Positions 1-10,551 are shown, counted from the stretch's first letter. The stretch: DNA of 64,000 nt from Nocardia flavorosea (GCF_015477805.1 NZ_JADLQL010000001.1:744001-808000); one strand, 5' to 3'. Notes: generated by a model from the letters alone, not told the origin. Made by a program: numbers and translations.

Positions 1-161
1 GCGTATCCGCAGTCCGGCCGGCAACGCTCGGATCACGTCGCACAGTGGTCGCCTCCGGCGGTGTCATCTGCGGTGCCGCCACAGTCTGGGATCTGTCGGC
101 CGGGCGGACAGGTCGCCGGCCCGGCCCCCGCCGGGCACCCGGGTTTGCACGGTCCCATCAT

Positions 162-205
162 GAAAAATGACGCCGCCCCCGACCGGGCGCGGTCGAGGGC
201 GGCGT
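162..205 (-). terminator. Intrinsic terminator downstream of glcB
   Basis: On the minus strand two nested stems form one long hairpin: an outer 9-bp stem (170-178 with 197-205) and an inner 5-bp stem (180-184 with 191-195). It is followed by TCATTTTTC, a real U-run that is uncommon in such GC-rich DNA. It lies about 20 nt after the glcB stop. The rest of 1-161 shows no supportable gene. Confidence 0.8.
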
Positions 206-225
206 ATACGGCGACAGGCAGGCAG

Positions 226-2415
226 CTAGGACCCGTTCTTCCCCGCCAGTGCCTTCGCCTCACGGCGGCGGCGGTGCAGGATCGGTTCCGTGTAGCCGTT
301 GGGCTGGGTGGTGCCCTCCAGGATCAGCTCCTTCGCGGCCTGGAAGGCGACGCTTCCGGCGAAGTCCGCAGCCATCGGCCGGTAGTCCGGGTCACCGGCG
401 TTCTGCCGGTCCACCACCGGGGCCATCCGTTCCAGGCTGGCGATCACCTGGTCGGTGGTGACCACGCCGTGCCGCAGCCAGTTGGCCATCAGCTGGCTGG
501 AGATGCGCAGCGTGGCGCGGTCCTCCATGAGCGCGATATCGGAGATATCGGGAACCTTGGAGCAGCCGACACCCTGGTCGATCCAGCGGACCACGTAACC
601 GAGGATCGACTGCGAGTTGTTGTCCAGCTCCTGCTGCTTGTCCTCCTCGCTCCAGTTCGTATCGGCCGCCAGCGGGATCTCCAGGATCTCGTCGACGCTC
701 GCGCGGGCACCGCCCTTGGCGATTTCGGCCTGCCGCTTGAACACATCCACCAGGTGGTAGTGGGTGGCGTGCAGGGTGGCCGCTGTCGGCGACGGCACCC
801 AGGCGGTGGTCGCGCCGGCCTTCGGATGGCCGAGCTTCTGTTCCAGCATCCCCGCCATCAGGTCCGGCATGGCCCACATACCCTTGCCGATCTGTGCCTT
901 ACCGGGCAGGCCCGCGGCGATACCGGTATCGACGTTCCAGTCTTCGTAGGCGAGGATCCAGCGCTGGGTTTTCATCTCGGCCTTGCGGATCATCGGGCCC
1001 GCCAGCATCGAGGTGTGGATTTCGTCGCCGGTGCGGTCCAGGAAGCCGGTGTTGATGAACACCACCCGGTCGGCGGCGGCGTTGATGCACGCCTTCAGGT
1101 TCACCGTGGTGCGGCGTTCCTCGTCCATGATGCCGACCTTGAGTGTGTTACGCGGCAGGTCCAGGACATCTTCGACGGCGGCGAACAGATCGTTGGTGAA
1201 CGCGACCTCGTCCGGGCCGTGCATCTTCGGCTTCACGATGTACACCGACCCGGTGCGGCTGTTGGTCAGCGTCACATCGTCGCGCAGCGAATGTTTGGCG
1301 ACGAGGGAGGTGATGATGCCATCCAGGATGCCCTCGGGCACCTCGTTGCCCTCGGCGTCGAGGACGGCATCGCTGGTCATCAGATGGCCGACGTTACGGA
1401 CGAACAGCAGCGACCGGCCGTGCAGCGCCAGCTCGGAACCGTCGAGCGCGGTATAGACGCGGTCCGGGTTCATGGTGCGGGTGAAGGTTTTGCCGTTCTT
1501 GGTGACCTCTTCGGCGAGATCGCCCTTCATCAGGCCCAGCCAGTTGCGGTAGCAGAGGGTTTTGTCCTCGGCGTCCACGGCGGCGACCGAATCCTCGAAG
1601 TCCATGATCGTGGTGACCGCGGATTCGATGACGACGTCCTTGACACCGGCGGTATCGGTGCTGCCGATGGGCGATTCGGGGTCGATCTGGATCTCGATAT
1701 GCAGGCCGTTGTGCTTCAGCAGGATCGCGCTGGGCGAGGCCGGATCGCCGATATAGCCGATGAGCTGGCCGGCGTCGGCCAGGCCGATGGTGGTGCCGTC
1801 TTCCAGACCGACCTCGAGCTCACCGTCGACGATCGCGTACGAGGTGGATCCGATATGCGAGCCGGTGATCAGGGTGACGGCGTCGTCGAGGAAGTTACGC
1901 GCCCATTCGATGACCTTGTCACCGCGCACCTTGTTGTAGCCGGTGCCCTTCTCCGCACCGCCGGTCTCCGGGATGGCATCGGTGCCGTAGAGCGCATCGT
2001 AGAGCGAACCCCAGCGCGCGTTCGCGGCGTTGACGGCGAAGCGGGCATTGCTGACCGGCACGACCAACTGCGGGCCGGCGGTGCTGCTGATCTCGTCATC
2101 GACACCGGTGGTGCCGATCGTGAAATCCGCAGGTTCGGGACGCAGGTAACCGATCTCGGTCAGGAACTGTTTGTAGGCCGAGCGGTCGTAGCCCGTGCCC
2201 GGGTGCTCGCTGTGCCAGGCGTCGAGCTTGCCCTGGATTTCGTCGCGTTCGGCCAGCAGGGCCCGGTTGCGCGGCGCGAACTCCTCGATGATCCGCTCGG
2301 CGCCGGCCCAGAACGCGGCGGAATCGACGCCGGTGCCGGGCAGCGCCTCGTTCTCGACGAAGTCGTGGAGAACGGTGGCAACCTCGAGCCCGCCGACCTT
2401 TTTCCGCTCTGTCAT
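226..2415 (-). CDS. glcB: Malate synthase G
   Basis: Condenses glyoxylate with acetyl-CoA to malate in the cytosol, as the second step of the glyoxylate shunt. The 729-residue product has the full length of the G isoform (the A isoform is about 530) and matches it from end to end, including the conserved stretch around [14 protein letters not shown] and the segment [18 protein letters not shown]. The ATG is preceded by a GAGG-type ribosome site. It is transcribed alone and closed by a U-run terminator. In M. tuberculosis glcB lies close to the gcv/garA block, as here (family knowledge), so acetate/glyoxylate use and glycine cleavage sit together. Nothing in the sequence suggests loss of function. 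Confidence 0.97.
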   Translation of the reverse strand: MTERKKVGGLEVATVLHDFVENEALPGTGVDSAAFWAGAERIIEEFAPRNRALLAERDEIQGKLDAWHSEHPGTGYDRSAYKQFLTEIGYLRPEPADFTIGTTGVDDEISSTAGPQLVVPVSNARFAVNAANARWGSLYDALYGTDAIPETGGAEKGTGYNKVRGDKVIEWARNFLDDAVTLITGSHIGSTSYAIVDGELEVGLEDGTTIGLADAGQLIGYIGDPASPSAILLKHNGLHIEIQIDPESPIGSTDTAGVKDVVIESAVTTIMDFEDSVAAVDAEDKTLCYRNWLGLMKGDLAEEVTKNGKTFTRTMNPDRVYTALDGSELALHGRSLLFVRNVGHLMTSDAVLDAEGNEVPEGILDGIITSLVAKHSLRDDVTLTNSRTGSVYIVKPKMHGPDEVAFTNDLFAAVEDVLDLPRNTLKVGIMDEERRTTVNLKACINAAADRVVFINTGFLDRTGDEIHTSMLAGPMIRKAEMKTQRWILAYEDWNVDTGIAAGLPGKAQIGKGMWAMPDLMAGMLEQKLGHPKAGATTAWVPSPTAATLHATHYHLVDVFKRQAEIAKGGARASVDEILEIPLAADTNWSEEDKQQELDNNSQSILGYVVRWIDQGVGCSKVPDISDIALMEDRATLRISSQLMANWLRHGVVTTDQVIASLERMAPVVDRQNAGDPDYRPMAADFAGSVAFQAAKELILEGTTQPNGYTEPILHRRRREAKALAGKNGS

Positions 2416-2705
2416 CTACTTGCCTCACTTCCGCGAATACCGGGTGGAAAGTCGATAGATATGTTACCGACCGGTAGTGCCGCTTCGGCCGCCGGGTGAG
2501 CTGTGTATATCGCGCCGCCTCCGGCGTCGGGGGTCGGGGCCCTGTCGACCCCTGTTCTTCACTCCTCCGCCGGCCGTTCCGGCACAGTCGAAGGCGCCGC
2601 AACGGCCCCGAAAAATGGGCCGACAACTGCTGGGGCCCTGTGCCACCATGTATTCCACCGGCCATCACAGGGGCGGCCGATGATTCTCAGGAAGGAGGAG
2701 TGGTC
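2416..2705. other. Intergenic region upstream of glcB
   Basis: Divergent control region between glcB and the small gene that follows. The first 60 bases are relatively AT-rich (GATAGATATGTTACC near 2453-2467) and probably hold the glcB promoter. I found no palindrome I would call an operator and no coding sequence. Confidence 0.4.
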
Positions 2706-2858
2706 TTGTATCCCATCGCACCGGCAGAGAAACCCGGTTCGTGTGTGCCGTCCGGGCAGTGCGCCGGCGTCGCCGAGCGGCCGATGAACGCCGAACAGTC
2801 GCGGCAGCCGAAATACGCGAACGATTCGATCGACCGGCTCCTCCCGCAGCAGCGCTGA
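2706..2858 (+). CDS. Possible 50-residue small protein
   Basis: A TTG start at 2706 is preceded by an exceptionally strong ribosome site (GGAAGGAGG, 2690-2698, seven bases away). A GTG at 2700 in the same frame is too close to that site. The product would be about 50 residues, hydrophilic, with a CVPSGQC motif near residues 13-19 and a basic C-terminus. I recognise no family. The open frame also extends upstream, so the case rests on the ribosome site and the position before the HNH gene. It could be a small cytosolic protein or a chance ORF. Confidence 0.4.
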   Translation: MYPIAPAEKPGSCVPSGQCAGVAERPMNAEQSRQPKYANDSIDRLLPQQR

Positions 2859-2912
2859 GTCGCTCACCTCGCTCCCTGTTCAAGTCCGGGCTCTCCCGGC
2901 CGTCGAAACCTG

Positions 2913-3470
2913 GTGATTCCCATGCCGTTTCCCGCTGTCACCGAACCGGTGACCATCACTGCGGACAATTGGATACACAGTCGAGTGTTGGTGCTCAATG
3001 CCAGCTACGAGGCGCTGGACCGGGTTGCCGCCGATCGGGCGGTGGTGCTGCTGATCAGCGGGATCGCCGAATCGGTAGTGGTCCGCCGGCCGCATTTCCC
3101 GATCCGGTCCCGGCATACCGAGATCATGCTGCCCGAGACCATCCGGCTGGTGCGGTACCGGTACCTGGCCCATATCGCCGTCCGGACGCCGGGCAGCCGG
3201 GCCACCCACGCCGGGGTGTTGCGACGGGACGGGAACCGGTGCGGCTACTGCGGTGACTGGGCGCCGACCGTGGACCATATCCGGCCCCGCAGCCGCGGCG
3301 GACCCAACACCTGGGAGAACCTGATCGCCTGCTGTGTCCCCTGCAACACCGGCAAGGCCGACCGCACCCCTGAAGAGGCGGGGATGCGGTTGCTGTGGGA
3401 ACCCCGGGCACCGCAGCCGCTGGCCCGTGAACAGCGGCGGGTGTGGAAACACCTGGCCGCTACCCCCTGA
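2913..3470 (+). CDS. HNH endonuclease family protein
   Basis: Predicted HNH-type nuclease of 185 residues, a family common in actinobacteria near housekeeping genes and of uncertain natural role. The C-terminal half carries the zinc pair CGYC (about 110-113), the HNH core (His122, Asn132/Asn136) and the second pair around CCVPC (140-144) followed by NTGKADRTPEEAG. The N-terminal half has the RVLVLNASYEAL opening typical of this group. The GTG at 2913 is the listed start, but an ATG at 2922 is equally possible; neither has a strong ribosome site. The whiB gene begins 27 bases after the stop, so the two are probably co-transcribed. Confidence 0.85.
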   Translation: MIPMPFPAVTEPVTITADNWIHSRVLVLNASYEALDRVAADRAVVLLISGIAESVVVRRPHFPIRSRHTEIMLPETIRLVRYRYLAHIAVRTPGSRATHAGVLRRDGNRCGYCGDWAPTVDHIRPRSRGGPNTWENLIACCVPCNTGKADRTPEEAGMRLLWEPRAPQPLAREQRRVWKHLAATP

Positions 3471-3497
3471 ACCGATCCGCGAAAGGAGGGGATCGAT

Positions 3498-3746
3498 ATG
3501 ACCGTCGAAGTGCTGGCGGACCTGCTGCCCATATCCGACAGCCGCGGATGGCACCGCGCCGCCTGTCGCGGCGACCCGAACCACGAAGCGTGGTTCCCGT
3601 ATCCATCGCAGGACTTCGAGTACGCGCGTGCGGTATGCGGCCGGTGCCCGATCCGGCCGGACTGCCGCGGCTTCGCCGAACGGACCGGCCAGTCCGGGGT
3701 GTGGGGCGGGCACGAATTCGACCGGGGAAAGATGATCCGCGAATAG
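3498..3746 (+). CDS. WhiB-family iron-sulfur transcription factor
   Basis: 82-residue Wbl protein, an actinobacteria-specific regulator that binds a 4Fe-4S cluster and usually works with the principal sigma factor. Four cluster cysteines are present (Cys23, Cys47, Cys50, Cys56), as is the GVWGG turn (67-71) followed by a short basic tail. The spacing fits a small Wbl protein, but I cannot assign it to WhiB1-WhiB7. The ATG has a very good ribosome site (GAAAGGAGGGG). It follows the HNH gene closely and is closed by a strong hairpin, so the HNH-whiB pair is likely one unit. Confidence 0.93.
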   Translation: MTVEVLADLLPISDSRGWHRAACRGDPNHEAWFPYPSQDFEYARAVCGRCPIRPDCRGFAERTGQSGVWGGHEFDRGKMIRE

Positions 3747-3762
3747 CCGGCTCGAACCGGCG

Positions 3763-3802
3763 CGACGCCGGAGGTGGTGCCGAGTGCACCCCTCCGGCGT
3801 CG
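3763..3802 (+). terminator. Hairpin terminator after whiB
   Basis: Perfect 12-bp arms (3763-3774 and 3791-3802), with an inner GGTG/CACC pairing across a one-base bulge. It lies 16 bases after the whiB stop. There is no T-run, which is usual for high-GC actinobacteria. Confidence 0.7.
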
Positions 3803-3857
3803 TGGGGTGAGCCGTCCGTGGCGCCACAATCGGTTGTCCTCCTTACACTGACTGGCC

Positions 3858-5534
3858 GTGGGTACCCATCGCAGCACCGGCTCTTCCCGGGAAATCAGCA
3901 GGGGGCCGGTGATCACCGCGGTGGTGGTCGTGGCCCTGATCGCGGTCGTCGTCGGCTGGTGGCAGTTACGCCCGGATTCGGCGAATGGCACAACGGCCGG
4001 CGGCACCTGCTCGGAGGGCCGCGCCATCCTCGATGTCACCGTCGACCCGGAAATCGCCGACCCGGTGCGCACCATCGCGGCCCGCTACAACGAGACCCGG
4101 CCGGTGGTGCTCGATCATTGCGCGGAGGTGGCGGTCACCGAACGGCCGACCGCGGATATGGTTGCCGCCTTCACATCGGGTGCCACCTGGAATCCGGTCC
4201 TGGGGCCCCGGCCGGCACTGTGGATTCCGGTATCGGGCAGGCAGATCGAGTCGATGCGGGTGCCCGGGCTGATCGAAGGCACGCCGCGTTCCATCGCGTC
4301 CAGCCCGATCGTGCTGGCCGTCCCCGAGATACTGCGCCATGCACTCGCCGCCACCCAGACGTCCTGGGCGGACCTGCCCCGGCTGCAACAGGACTCACTG
4401 GAGGCCATCGGTCTACCCGGCTGGAACGGACTCGAGCTGGCGCTGCCGCCGGGCGATACAACGCTGGCGGTGGCCGCCGCGGTGGCGGGAGCCGTCGCGG
4501 GAACCGACCCGCTCACCGCGGAGGCGGCGACCGGCGGACAAGCCGTCTCCGCGGTATCCGCGCTGGCGGCCGCGGCGCCGGAGGTCGCCGACACCTCGGC
4601 AGCGATCACGGCACTGTCGGCGGCCGCCCCGGCCGAGGCCGCGGTCCACGCGGTGCCGGTGACCCAGCGGCTGCTCGCGGCGAACCCTGGCGCCACGTTC
4701 TACCTACCGGTCGGCGCAGCACCCGTGGCCGACTATCCGGCCGCGGTGATGGCGGGGCCGTGGGTGGACAAGGCCGAGAACTTGATCGCCGGTCTGTTCG
4801 CCGAGTACCTGCGCAAACCGGAACAGCAACGTGATCTGATCGCGGCCGGCTTCGCCGCCCCGCCGGCCCAACCCGTTCCCGTCCCGCCGCGGGAAGCGCT
4901 GGACCGGCTCCGCGCTGTCCTCGACAACCCTGTCCTCGGGGTACACGCGACAGCGCTCGTGGATATCTCGGCGTCGATGGCGACCACCGACGGCGAACAG
5001 AGCCGGCTCACCAATACCGTCGGTGCACTCGCGTCCACGGTCAACGTCATGCCACCCGAATTCGGCCTGGGCATATGGACCGTCGGCGCGGACACCGGCG
5101 GCGGTAACCCGTACGAGGTGGTCGTCGGCACCGCTGCACTCACCGACGAGCACCGCGGGACACTCATGGGTTCGCTGGGCGATATCGAGGCCGCGGCCGC
5201 GGACACCGGCGAGTGTTACCCGGCGCTGCTCGCCGCCTACCGCGCCGCAGTCGAGAACTATGCCGCCGACCGCACCAATTCCCTGCTGCTCGTCACCGAC
5301 GGCCCGGAAGAAAATTCCGCCCTGAGTGGCGCCGACTTGCTGGACGCCATCGAGGCGGCAGGCGGCCCGCAGACCCCGATCCGCGTCGACGTCATCGTCA
5401 TCGGCGGTGTCGGCGCCGGCGCCGACACCCTGCGCATCCTCACCGAACGCACCGGAGGCACTTACAAGGTCCTGCCCACCAGCAACGATCTCGAATTCGG
5501 AACGGCCATGGTCAACGCGCTGACCGCCCCCTGA
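3858..5534 (+). CDS. Membrane-anchored solute-binding/VWA domain protein
   Basis: 558-residue protein with a short basic N-terminus, one membrane helix (about 17-37) and a large outer part. Residues about 50-320 resemble a periplasmic substrate-binding fold. Residues about 360-558 are a von Willebrand A domain with the metal site DISAS near residue 370 and a later LLLVTDGPEENS segment. This combination occurs in actinobacteria, but I know of no tested role; a surface assembly, adhesion or sensing function is inference only. It begins with GTG, lies about 55 bases beyond the whiB terminator, and has its own transcription unit converging on gcvP. Confidence 0.85.
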   Translation: MGTHRSTGSSREISRGPVITAVVVVALIAVVVGWWQLRPDSANGTTAGGTCSEGRAILDVTVDPEIADPVRTIAARYNETRPVVLDHCAEVAVTERPTADMVAAFTSGATWNPVLGPRPALWIPVSGRQIESMRVPGLIEGTPRSIASSPIVLAVPEILRHALAATQTSWADLPRLQQDSLEAIGLPGWNGLELALPPGDTTLAVAAAVAGAVAGTDPLTAEAATGGQAVSAVSALAAAAPEVADTSAAITALSAAAPAEAAVHAVPVTQRLLAANPGATFYLPVGAAPVADYPAAVMAGPWVDKAENLIAGLFAEYLRKPEQQRDLIAAGFAAPPAQPVPVPPREALDRLRAVLDNPVLGVHATALVDISASMATTDGEQSRLTNTVGALASTVNVMPPEFGLGIWTVGADTGGGNPYEVVVGTAALTDEHRGTLMGSLGDIEAAAADTGECYPALLAAYRAAVENYAADRTNSLLLVTDGPEENSALSGADLLDAIEAAGGPQTPIRVDVIVIGGVGAGADTLRILTERTGGTYKVLPTSNDLEFGTAMVNALTAP

Positions 5535-5955
5535 CCCGCCGACGAGGTCAGCCGACGCCGCTCACACCGTCGAGCGGGCCCAGGCCACGGGCCGGCTCTG
5601 CGGTGCGAGCGGTGGTTCCGGCGCTGGCCGCTGGGAGACTTCGTGCCCGATTACGGGCGCTACACGATCGGCGGCACAGTCGAATCCGCGGCCGACCGGC
5701 TCATCGGCGAACGGGCCCAGCACAGCGGTTCACGGAAACCGCCGCCGCGAAACGCGGGCCGAGCCTCCCCGTACCCCGTCTTCCGATACGGCACCGGACC
5801 GGCACCGCCGGCGGACGACCGAACCGCTGGTGGGACGGCCGGGTGGCTGCCCGACAACCGCCGAACGGTCGAGCCCGGAGGCGAACCCCGGCGACCGGGC
5901 AGCCGGAGCGTCGATACCGGACGGCACTGTGGTCAGCGTCTTCGGATCGAACCGC
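5535..5955. other. Convergent intergenic region, no gene seen
   Basis: 421 bases between two converging genes. The open frames here are rich in Arg, Pro and Gly and run into antisense gcvP, so I treat them as composition artefacts. Only a weak hairpin (GCCCG-ATTA-CGGGC near 5643-5656) is visible. Confidence 0.5.
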
Positions 5956-8775
5956 TCAGTCGATGTACGCCTCGGGCGGTGGGCAGGTGCACACCAGGTT
6001 GCGGTCGCCGAACGCACCGTCGATCCGGCGTACCGCCGGCCACACCTTGGCCCGGGTATGCGCGACCCCACGCGGGTATACCGCGACCTCCCGGCTGTAG
6101 GGATGATCCCATTCCGCGACCAGGCACGCCGCCGTATGGGGCGCGTTGCGCAGCGGGTTGTCGTCCACCGGCCACTCCCCCGCGGCGACCCGGTCGATTT
6201 CGCGGCGGATGGCGATCATCGCGTCGGCGAATGCGTCGAGTTCGGCGAGGTCCTCGCTTTCGGTGGGCTCCACCATGAGTGTGCCCGCCACCGGGAAACT
6301 CATGGTGGGGGCGTGGAATCCATAGTCGGCCAGTCGTTTGGCCACATCGTCGACGGTGACACCGGTGCGTTTGGTGATCTCGCGCAGATCCAGGATGCAT
6401 TCGTGGGCGACCATATCGTTGGCCCCGGTGTACAGCACCGGATAGTGCTCTCCCAGCCGGCGAGCCAGATAGTTCGCCGAGGCGATCGCGGTGAGGGTGG
6501 CGCGGCGCAGACCGTCCGCACCCATCATCCGGATATAGGCCCAGGTGATCGGCAGAATCGATGCCGAACCGTATTTCGCCGCCGATACGGCGTGCGAATC
6601 GGGGACCAGCGGATCACCGGGCAGGTACGGGGCCAGGTGTGCGCGAACGGCGACCGGGCCGACACCTGGTCCGCCGCCGCCGTGCGGAATGCAGAACGTC
6701 TTGTGCAGATTGAGATGGCTGACATCCCCGCCGAACCGGCCCGGCCGGGCCAGCCCGACCAGCGCGTTCAGGTTCGCACCGTCGACGTAGACCTGGCCGC
6801 CGGCATCGTGGACCAGCGCGCACAGCTCGGCGATCTCCTGTTCGTACACGCCGTGCGTGGACGGGTAGGTGATCATGATGCAGGCCAGCCGGTCGGCGTG
6901 GTCGGCGATTCTGGCGCGCAGATCGTCGAGATCGACATCGCCGTTGGCCCGGCATTTCACCACCTCCACCCGCAGACCGGCCATGGCCGCGGAGGCGGCG
7001 TTGGTGCCGTGGGCACTGGACGGGATGAGGCAGGTGTCGCGGCCGGTATCGCCGCGGCCGAGGTGGTAGCGGCGGATGGCGAGCAGGCCCGCGTATTCCC
7101 CCTGGCTACCGGCGTTGGGCTGCAGGCTCACCGAGTCGTATCCGGTGATGTCGGCCAGCCAGCGCTCCAGATCGCCGATCACCCGCAGCAGCCCGGGGGC
7201 GTCGCCGGCCGGCGCGTACGGGTGCAGCCGGGCGAAGCCGGGCCAGGTGATCGGCTCCATTTCCGCAGTCGCATTGAGTTTCATCGTGCAGGAGCCGAGC
7301 GGGATCATACTGCGGTCCAGCGCGATATCCTTGTCCGACAGTGCCCGCAGGTACCGCAGCATCGCTGTTTCAGTGTGGTACCGCGTGAACGCCGGGTGGG
7401 TGAGGAACTCCGAGGTGCGGTCGGCGATACCAGGGCCGACAGGTTCGGCGGGCGCGACGCCGAATGCGTCGAGCACCGCGGCGATATGGTCTTCGGTCGT
7501 GGCCTCGTCACAGGCAACAGCGATATGGTCGTCGTCCACCTGGCGCAGGTTGATCCCGCGCGCCGCGGCCTTGGCGACCACGCTCTCGGCGTGCCCGGGC
7601 ACGCGGGCCAGAACGGTATCGAAATACTTGTCGTGCACCAGGGCCTCGCCCAGCGCGGCCGCCAGCCGTTCGGCGTGCCGGTGCACACGCCTCGCGATGG
7701 CCCGTAATCCGTCGGCGCCGTGGTAGCAGGCATACATTCCGGCCAGGATCGCCAGCAACACCTGCGCGGTGCAGATATTGGAGGTGGCTTTCTCCCGCCG
7801 AATATGCTGCTCCCGAGTCTGTAATGCGAGCCGGTAGGCCGCAGCGCCGTCGGCATCCTTGGACACCCCGACCAGGCGGCCGGGCAGCTGCCGCGCGTGC
7901 GCGGTACGCACCGCGAGATAACCGGCATGCGGCCCGCCGAAGCCCATGGGCACCCCGAACCGTTGCGTGGTGCCGAAACAGACATCGGCGCCCTGTTCCC
8001 CCGGCGGAGTGATCAGGGTGAGCGCAAGCAGATCGGCGCCGGCCGCCACCAGCGCACCGCGCTCGTGGGCCTGCGCAATGGTGCCGGTCCAGTCCACCAC
8101 GCGTCCGGAAGCACCCGGCAGTTGCACCAGCACGCCGAAGAACTCGCCGTCGGGCAGCCCGGCGCCGGCCAGATCGGCTTCGACGATTTCGATACCGAGC
8201 GGTTCGGCGCGGGTGGCCAGCACGGTGCGGGTCTGCGGGAAGAGATCCCGATCGACCACCAGACGGGTACCGCGGCCGCGGCCGGCCCGGTGCATCAAGG
8301 TCATCGCCTCGGCCGCCGCGGTGGCCTCGTCCAGCATGGACGCATTCGCCACGTCCATACCGGTCAGGTCGGTGACCATGGTCTGGAAGTTGAGCAGCGC
8401 CTCGAGCCGGCCCTGGCTGATCTCGGGTTGGTAGGGCGTGTAGGCGGTGTACCAGGCCGGGTTCTCCAGCAGGTTGCGCACCAGCACGGGCGGGGTCAGG
8501 GTGTCGTAGTAGCCGAGCCCGATCATCGAAGTGGCCACCGTATCGGTGGCCGCGAGCGCGGCCAGTTCGGCCAGTACCTCGTGCTCACTCGCGGCCGGCG
8601 GCAGCCCTGCGAGGGGGTCGGAGGGGCCCGTCGGCGGGTAACTGTCCCGGATCCCGGTAGGCAGTGCGGCGGCGGCGAGTTCCTCGGCGGAGGCGATACC
8701 GATCTCGGCGAGGATATGCGCGAACCCGGCGCCGTCGGGTCCGATATGCCGGTCTGCGAAGCTCTGGGTCACCAC
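5956..8775 (-). CDS. gcvP: Glycine dehydrogenase (decarboxylating), P-protein
   Basis: Pyridoxal-phosphate enzyme that decarboxylates glycine and passes the aminomethyl group to lipoyl-GcvH. The 939-residue single chain has both halves of the long P-protein. The PLP lysine lies in [17 protein letters not shown] (about residue 691), with the glycine-rich loop behind it. It begins with tandem GTG codons about 45 bases after a glycine riboswitch, so expression should respond to glycine. It lies next to merR, DUF151, ftsR-like, garA and gcvH as in mycobacteria, but gcvT is not in this window. A complete gene with no sign of damage. Confidence 0.97.
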   Translation of the reverse strand: MVTQSFADRHIGPDGAGFAHILAEIGIASAEELAAAALPTGIRDSYPPTGPSDPLAGLPPAASEHEVLAELAALAATDTVATSMIGLGYYDTLTPPVLVRNLLENPAWYTAYTPYQPEISQGRLEALLNFQTMVTDLTGMDVANASMLDEATAAAEAMTLMHRAGRGRGTRLVVDRDLFPQTRTVLATRAEPLGIEIVEADLAGAGLPDGEFFGVLVQLPGASGRVVDWTGTIAQAHERGALVAAGADLLALTLITPPGEQGADVCFGTTQRFGVPMGFGGPHAGYLAVRTAHARQLPGRLVGVSKDADGAAAYRLALQTREQHIRREKATSNICTAQVLLAILAGMYACYHGADGLRAIARRVHRHAERLAAALGEALVHDKYFDTVLARVPGHAESVVAKAAARGINLRQVDDDHIAVACDEATTEDHIAAVLDAFGVAPAEPVGPGIADRTSEFLTHPAFTRYHTETAMLRYLRALSDKDIALDRSMIPLGSCTMKLNATAEMEPITWPGFARLHPYAPAGDAPGLLRVIGDLERWLADITGYDSVSLQPNAGSQGEYAGLLAIRRYHLGRGDTGRDTCLIPSSAHGTNAASAAMAGLRVEVVKCRANGDVDLDDLRARIADHADRLACIMITYPSTHGVYEQEIAELCALVHDAGGQVYVDGANLNALVGLARPGRFGGDVSHLNLHKTFCIPHGGGGPGVGPVAVRAHLAPYLPGDPLVPDSHAVSAAKYGSASILPITWAYIRMMGADGLRRATLTAIASANYLARRLGEHYPVLYTGANDMVAHECILDLREITKRTGVTVDDVAKRLADYGFHAPTMSFPVAGTLMVEPTESEDLAELDAFADAMIAIRREIDRVAAGEWPVDDNPLRNAPHTAACLVAEWDHPYSREVAVYPRGVAHTRAKVWPAVRRIDGAFGDRNLVCTCPPPEAYID

Positions 8776-8820
8776 GGCTCCCTGGTAGAGCGGGCCGACC
8801 GTACGGCCGGCGCTGGACCC

Positions 8821-9016
8821 TCCCCCTCTGTCGCGGCGCCTGAGAGCTTCGGCAACCGGCCGGGGACCGGGCGCCTTTCACCATGGGCGGGTGGCCCGCA
8901 GCCACCTCTTTCCAGAGGCGCCGGTTCCCGCACGGTCCTGGTGCCTGAGAGATTGACGGGGAGGTGCTGCTCCTTCGGCGCCCGGCTCCATCGAGGATCC
9001 GGGGCTCTCCCGCACG
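8821..9016 (-). promoter_or_regulatory. Tandem glycine riboswitch upstream of gcvP
   Basis: Two glycine aptamers in a row on the minus strand. The first runs from about 9016 (GCGGGAGAGCCCC) through GCCGAAGGAGCAGC to CTCTCAGGCACC near 8940. The second runs from about 8932 through TTGCCGAAGCTCTCAGGCGCC to GACAGAGGGGGA at 8821. The paired CTCTCAGGC motifs and the terminal GACAGAGG are the hallmark of this RNA class. A short imperfect stem near 8793-8811 lies between it and the gcvP start and could act as expression platform. By analogy it should turn on gcvP when glycine is abundant. Confidence 0.93.
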
Positions 9017-9122
9017 GCTACGGCGCCCGGCTATCTTATCCCGGTGGCCGGGCGGGACGAGAACTCACCCAGAATGTGTCCTTCGCCGCACCGGAATCCC
9101 GCGAACCGGGCACAGGGCTACG

Positions 9123-9713
9123 TCAGCCGGTTTTCCGGGTCATCCGCGCTTTGCGCCGGTAGGACAATTCGTCCTCGGGCCGCTCGGTCGATTCCGCCGC
9201 GCGTTCCGCGGGAAAAGCCGCGATCGCGCCGGTGAGCTCCCGCATCGCGCTGTTGACCGCGATACCGAATACGCCTTGGCCGCCCTGCAGTAAATCGACG
9301 ACTTCTTCCGGCGAGGTGCACTCGTAGACCGAGGTGCCGTCGGAGAACAGGGTGATATTCGCCAGATCCTGCACGCCGCGGCTACGCAGATGATCGACCG
9401 CGATGCGGATGTTCTGCAGCGAAATACCGGCATCGAGCAGACGTTTCACGATTTTCAGGACCAGGATGTCCTTGAAGGAGTACAACCGCTGGCTACCCGA
9501 CCCGGCCGCGCTGCGAATGGAGGGTTTGACCAGGCCGGTCCGCGCCCAGTAGTCCAATTGCCGATAGGTGATACCCGCGACCTGGCACGCCGTCGGAACC
9601 CGGTATCCGACCAGGTCGTCGGGGACCGAATCGTCGGGGAACAATCCGGGTTGTATTTCGTAGCGCCGAGGCGGGCCCACTTCCGACCGCATATCCCGCA
9701 TATGCTCTGCCAC
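9123..9713 (-). CDS. MerR-family regulator (Rv1830 type)
   Basis: 196-residue MerR-type DNA-binding protein. The winged helix spans roughly residues 38-105 (TACQVAGITYRQLDYWARTG, then SQRLYSFKDILVLKIVKRLL), followed by a C-terminal part with a VYECTSPEEVVDLLQGGQGVFGI stretch typical of the mycobacterial Rv1830 group. No metal-binding cysteines of the MerR/CueR kind are visible. GTG start with GGGAG six bases upstream. It is the second of two MerR genes flanking the DUF151 nuclease, an order conserved in mycobacteria. Its targets cannot be read from the sequence. Confidence 0.9.
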   Translation of the reverse strand: MAEHMRDMRSEVGPPRRYEIQPGLFPDDSVPDDLVGYRVPTACQVAGITYRQLDYWARTGLVKPSIRSAAGSGSQRLYSFKDILVLKIVKRLLDAGISLQNIRIAVDHLRSRGVQDLANITLFSDGTSVYECTSPEEVVDLLQGGQGVFGIAVNSAMRELTGAIAAFPAERAAESTERPEDELSYRRKARMTRKTG

Positions 9714-9876
9714 TGAACTACTCCCTTGCTCCGCCGATCTGTGCCCATACCCGACGGCCCGGCGTCGAGTACGAGGCTACTCTTCCCATTCTCTCGGCCG
9801 CAGAGGTGCCGATCCAAACGCGACGCGCGGTAATGGTCTCGACCTGTAGTTGAGGTCTAGAAAATATTCGGGAAAC

Positions 9877-10350
9877 TCAACTGTCGGTCGCTTTGAAATC
9901 GTCCGGGGATACCGACTCGAGGAACTCCTTGAACTTTTCGACTTCGTCCTCGCGTTCATCGGGCATCACCAGACCGGCTTCCTCGAGCACGGATTCCGCC
10001 GCATAGATCGGGCAGCCCACACGGAGCGCGATGGCCACCGAATCGGAGGGGCGCGCCGATATCCGCACCTCGTTCTCGAACACCAGATCCGCGTAGAAGG
10101 TGCCTTCCTTCAGATCCACGATATGGACCTCTTCGAGAGTGTGCCCCAGATCGGCGATCAAAATCTTGATCAGATCGTGGGTGAGCGGCCGGACCGGTGT
10201 GACGCCCTCCTGTTCGAGCACTATCGCCGTAGCCTCGGCCTGCCCGATCCAGATGGGCAGATACCGCTCGCCCTCGGCCTCCCGCAGCAGCAGGACGGGC
10301 TGATTCTGTGGCTGCTCGACCCGGATGCCGATCACGCGCATTTCGCTCAT
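9877..10350 (-). CDS. Bifunctional nuclease (DUF151) family protein
   Basis: About 157 residues matching the BFN/DUF151 family along its length: MSEMRVIGIRVEQPQNQPVL at the start, then LPIWIGQAEATAI, and the acidic tail. Plant and bacterial relatives have been reported to cut both DNA and RNA; the role in actinobacteria is unclear. I chose the ATG at 10350 because GGGAGG lies eight bases upstream; an in-frame ATG five codons earlier would place that site inside the gene. It sits between two MerR genes, as in the mycobacterial locus, with gaps of roughly 160-200 bases on either side. Confidence 0.9.
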   Translation of the reverse strand: MSEMRVIGIRVEQPQNQPVLLLREAEGERYLPIWIGQAEATAIVLEQEGVTPVRPLTHDLIKILIADLGHTLEEVHIVDLKEGTFYADLVFENEVRISARPSDSVAIALRVGCPIYAAESVLEEAGLVMPDEREDEVEKFKEFLESVSPDDFKATDS

Positions 10351-10551
10351 CGCACTGCCTCCCATACTCCCCGGCCGCCCGCCCTCGCCGATGCAGGACT
10401 CGCCGTACCACGAGTCTAGGCGAATTCCGGGCGCTGCCGCGATGGCACACGGGGCTAGCGGAATCGGTGTGTTGCCACCGGCGTCGGCGCCGGCGATCCC
10501 CCCGCAGGTCAGACCGATACCGCCGCCGGGACGGCACCCGGCGCGGGCAAT

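Noticed and set aside
61-2499. 812-residue open frame opposite malate synthase
   Set aside because: It is the exact antisense of glcB, Arg/Gly/His-rich and without domain or ribosome site; a GC-bias shadow.
5830-7707. 625-residue open frame on the plus strand
   Set aside because: Antisense of gcvP, same composition artefact.
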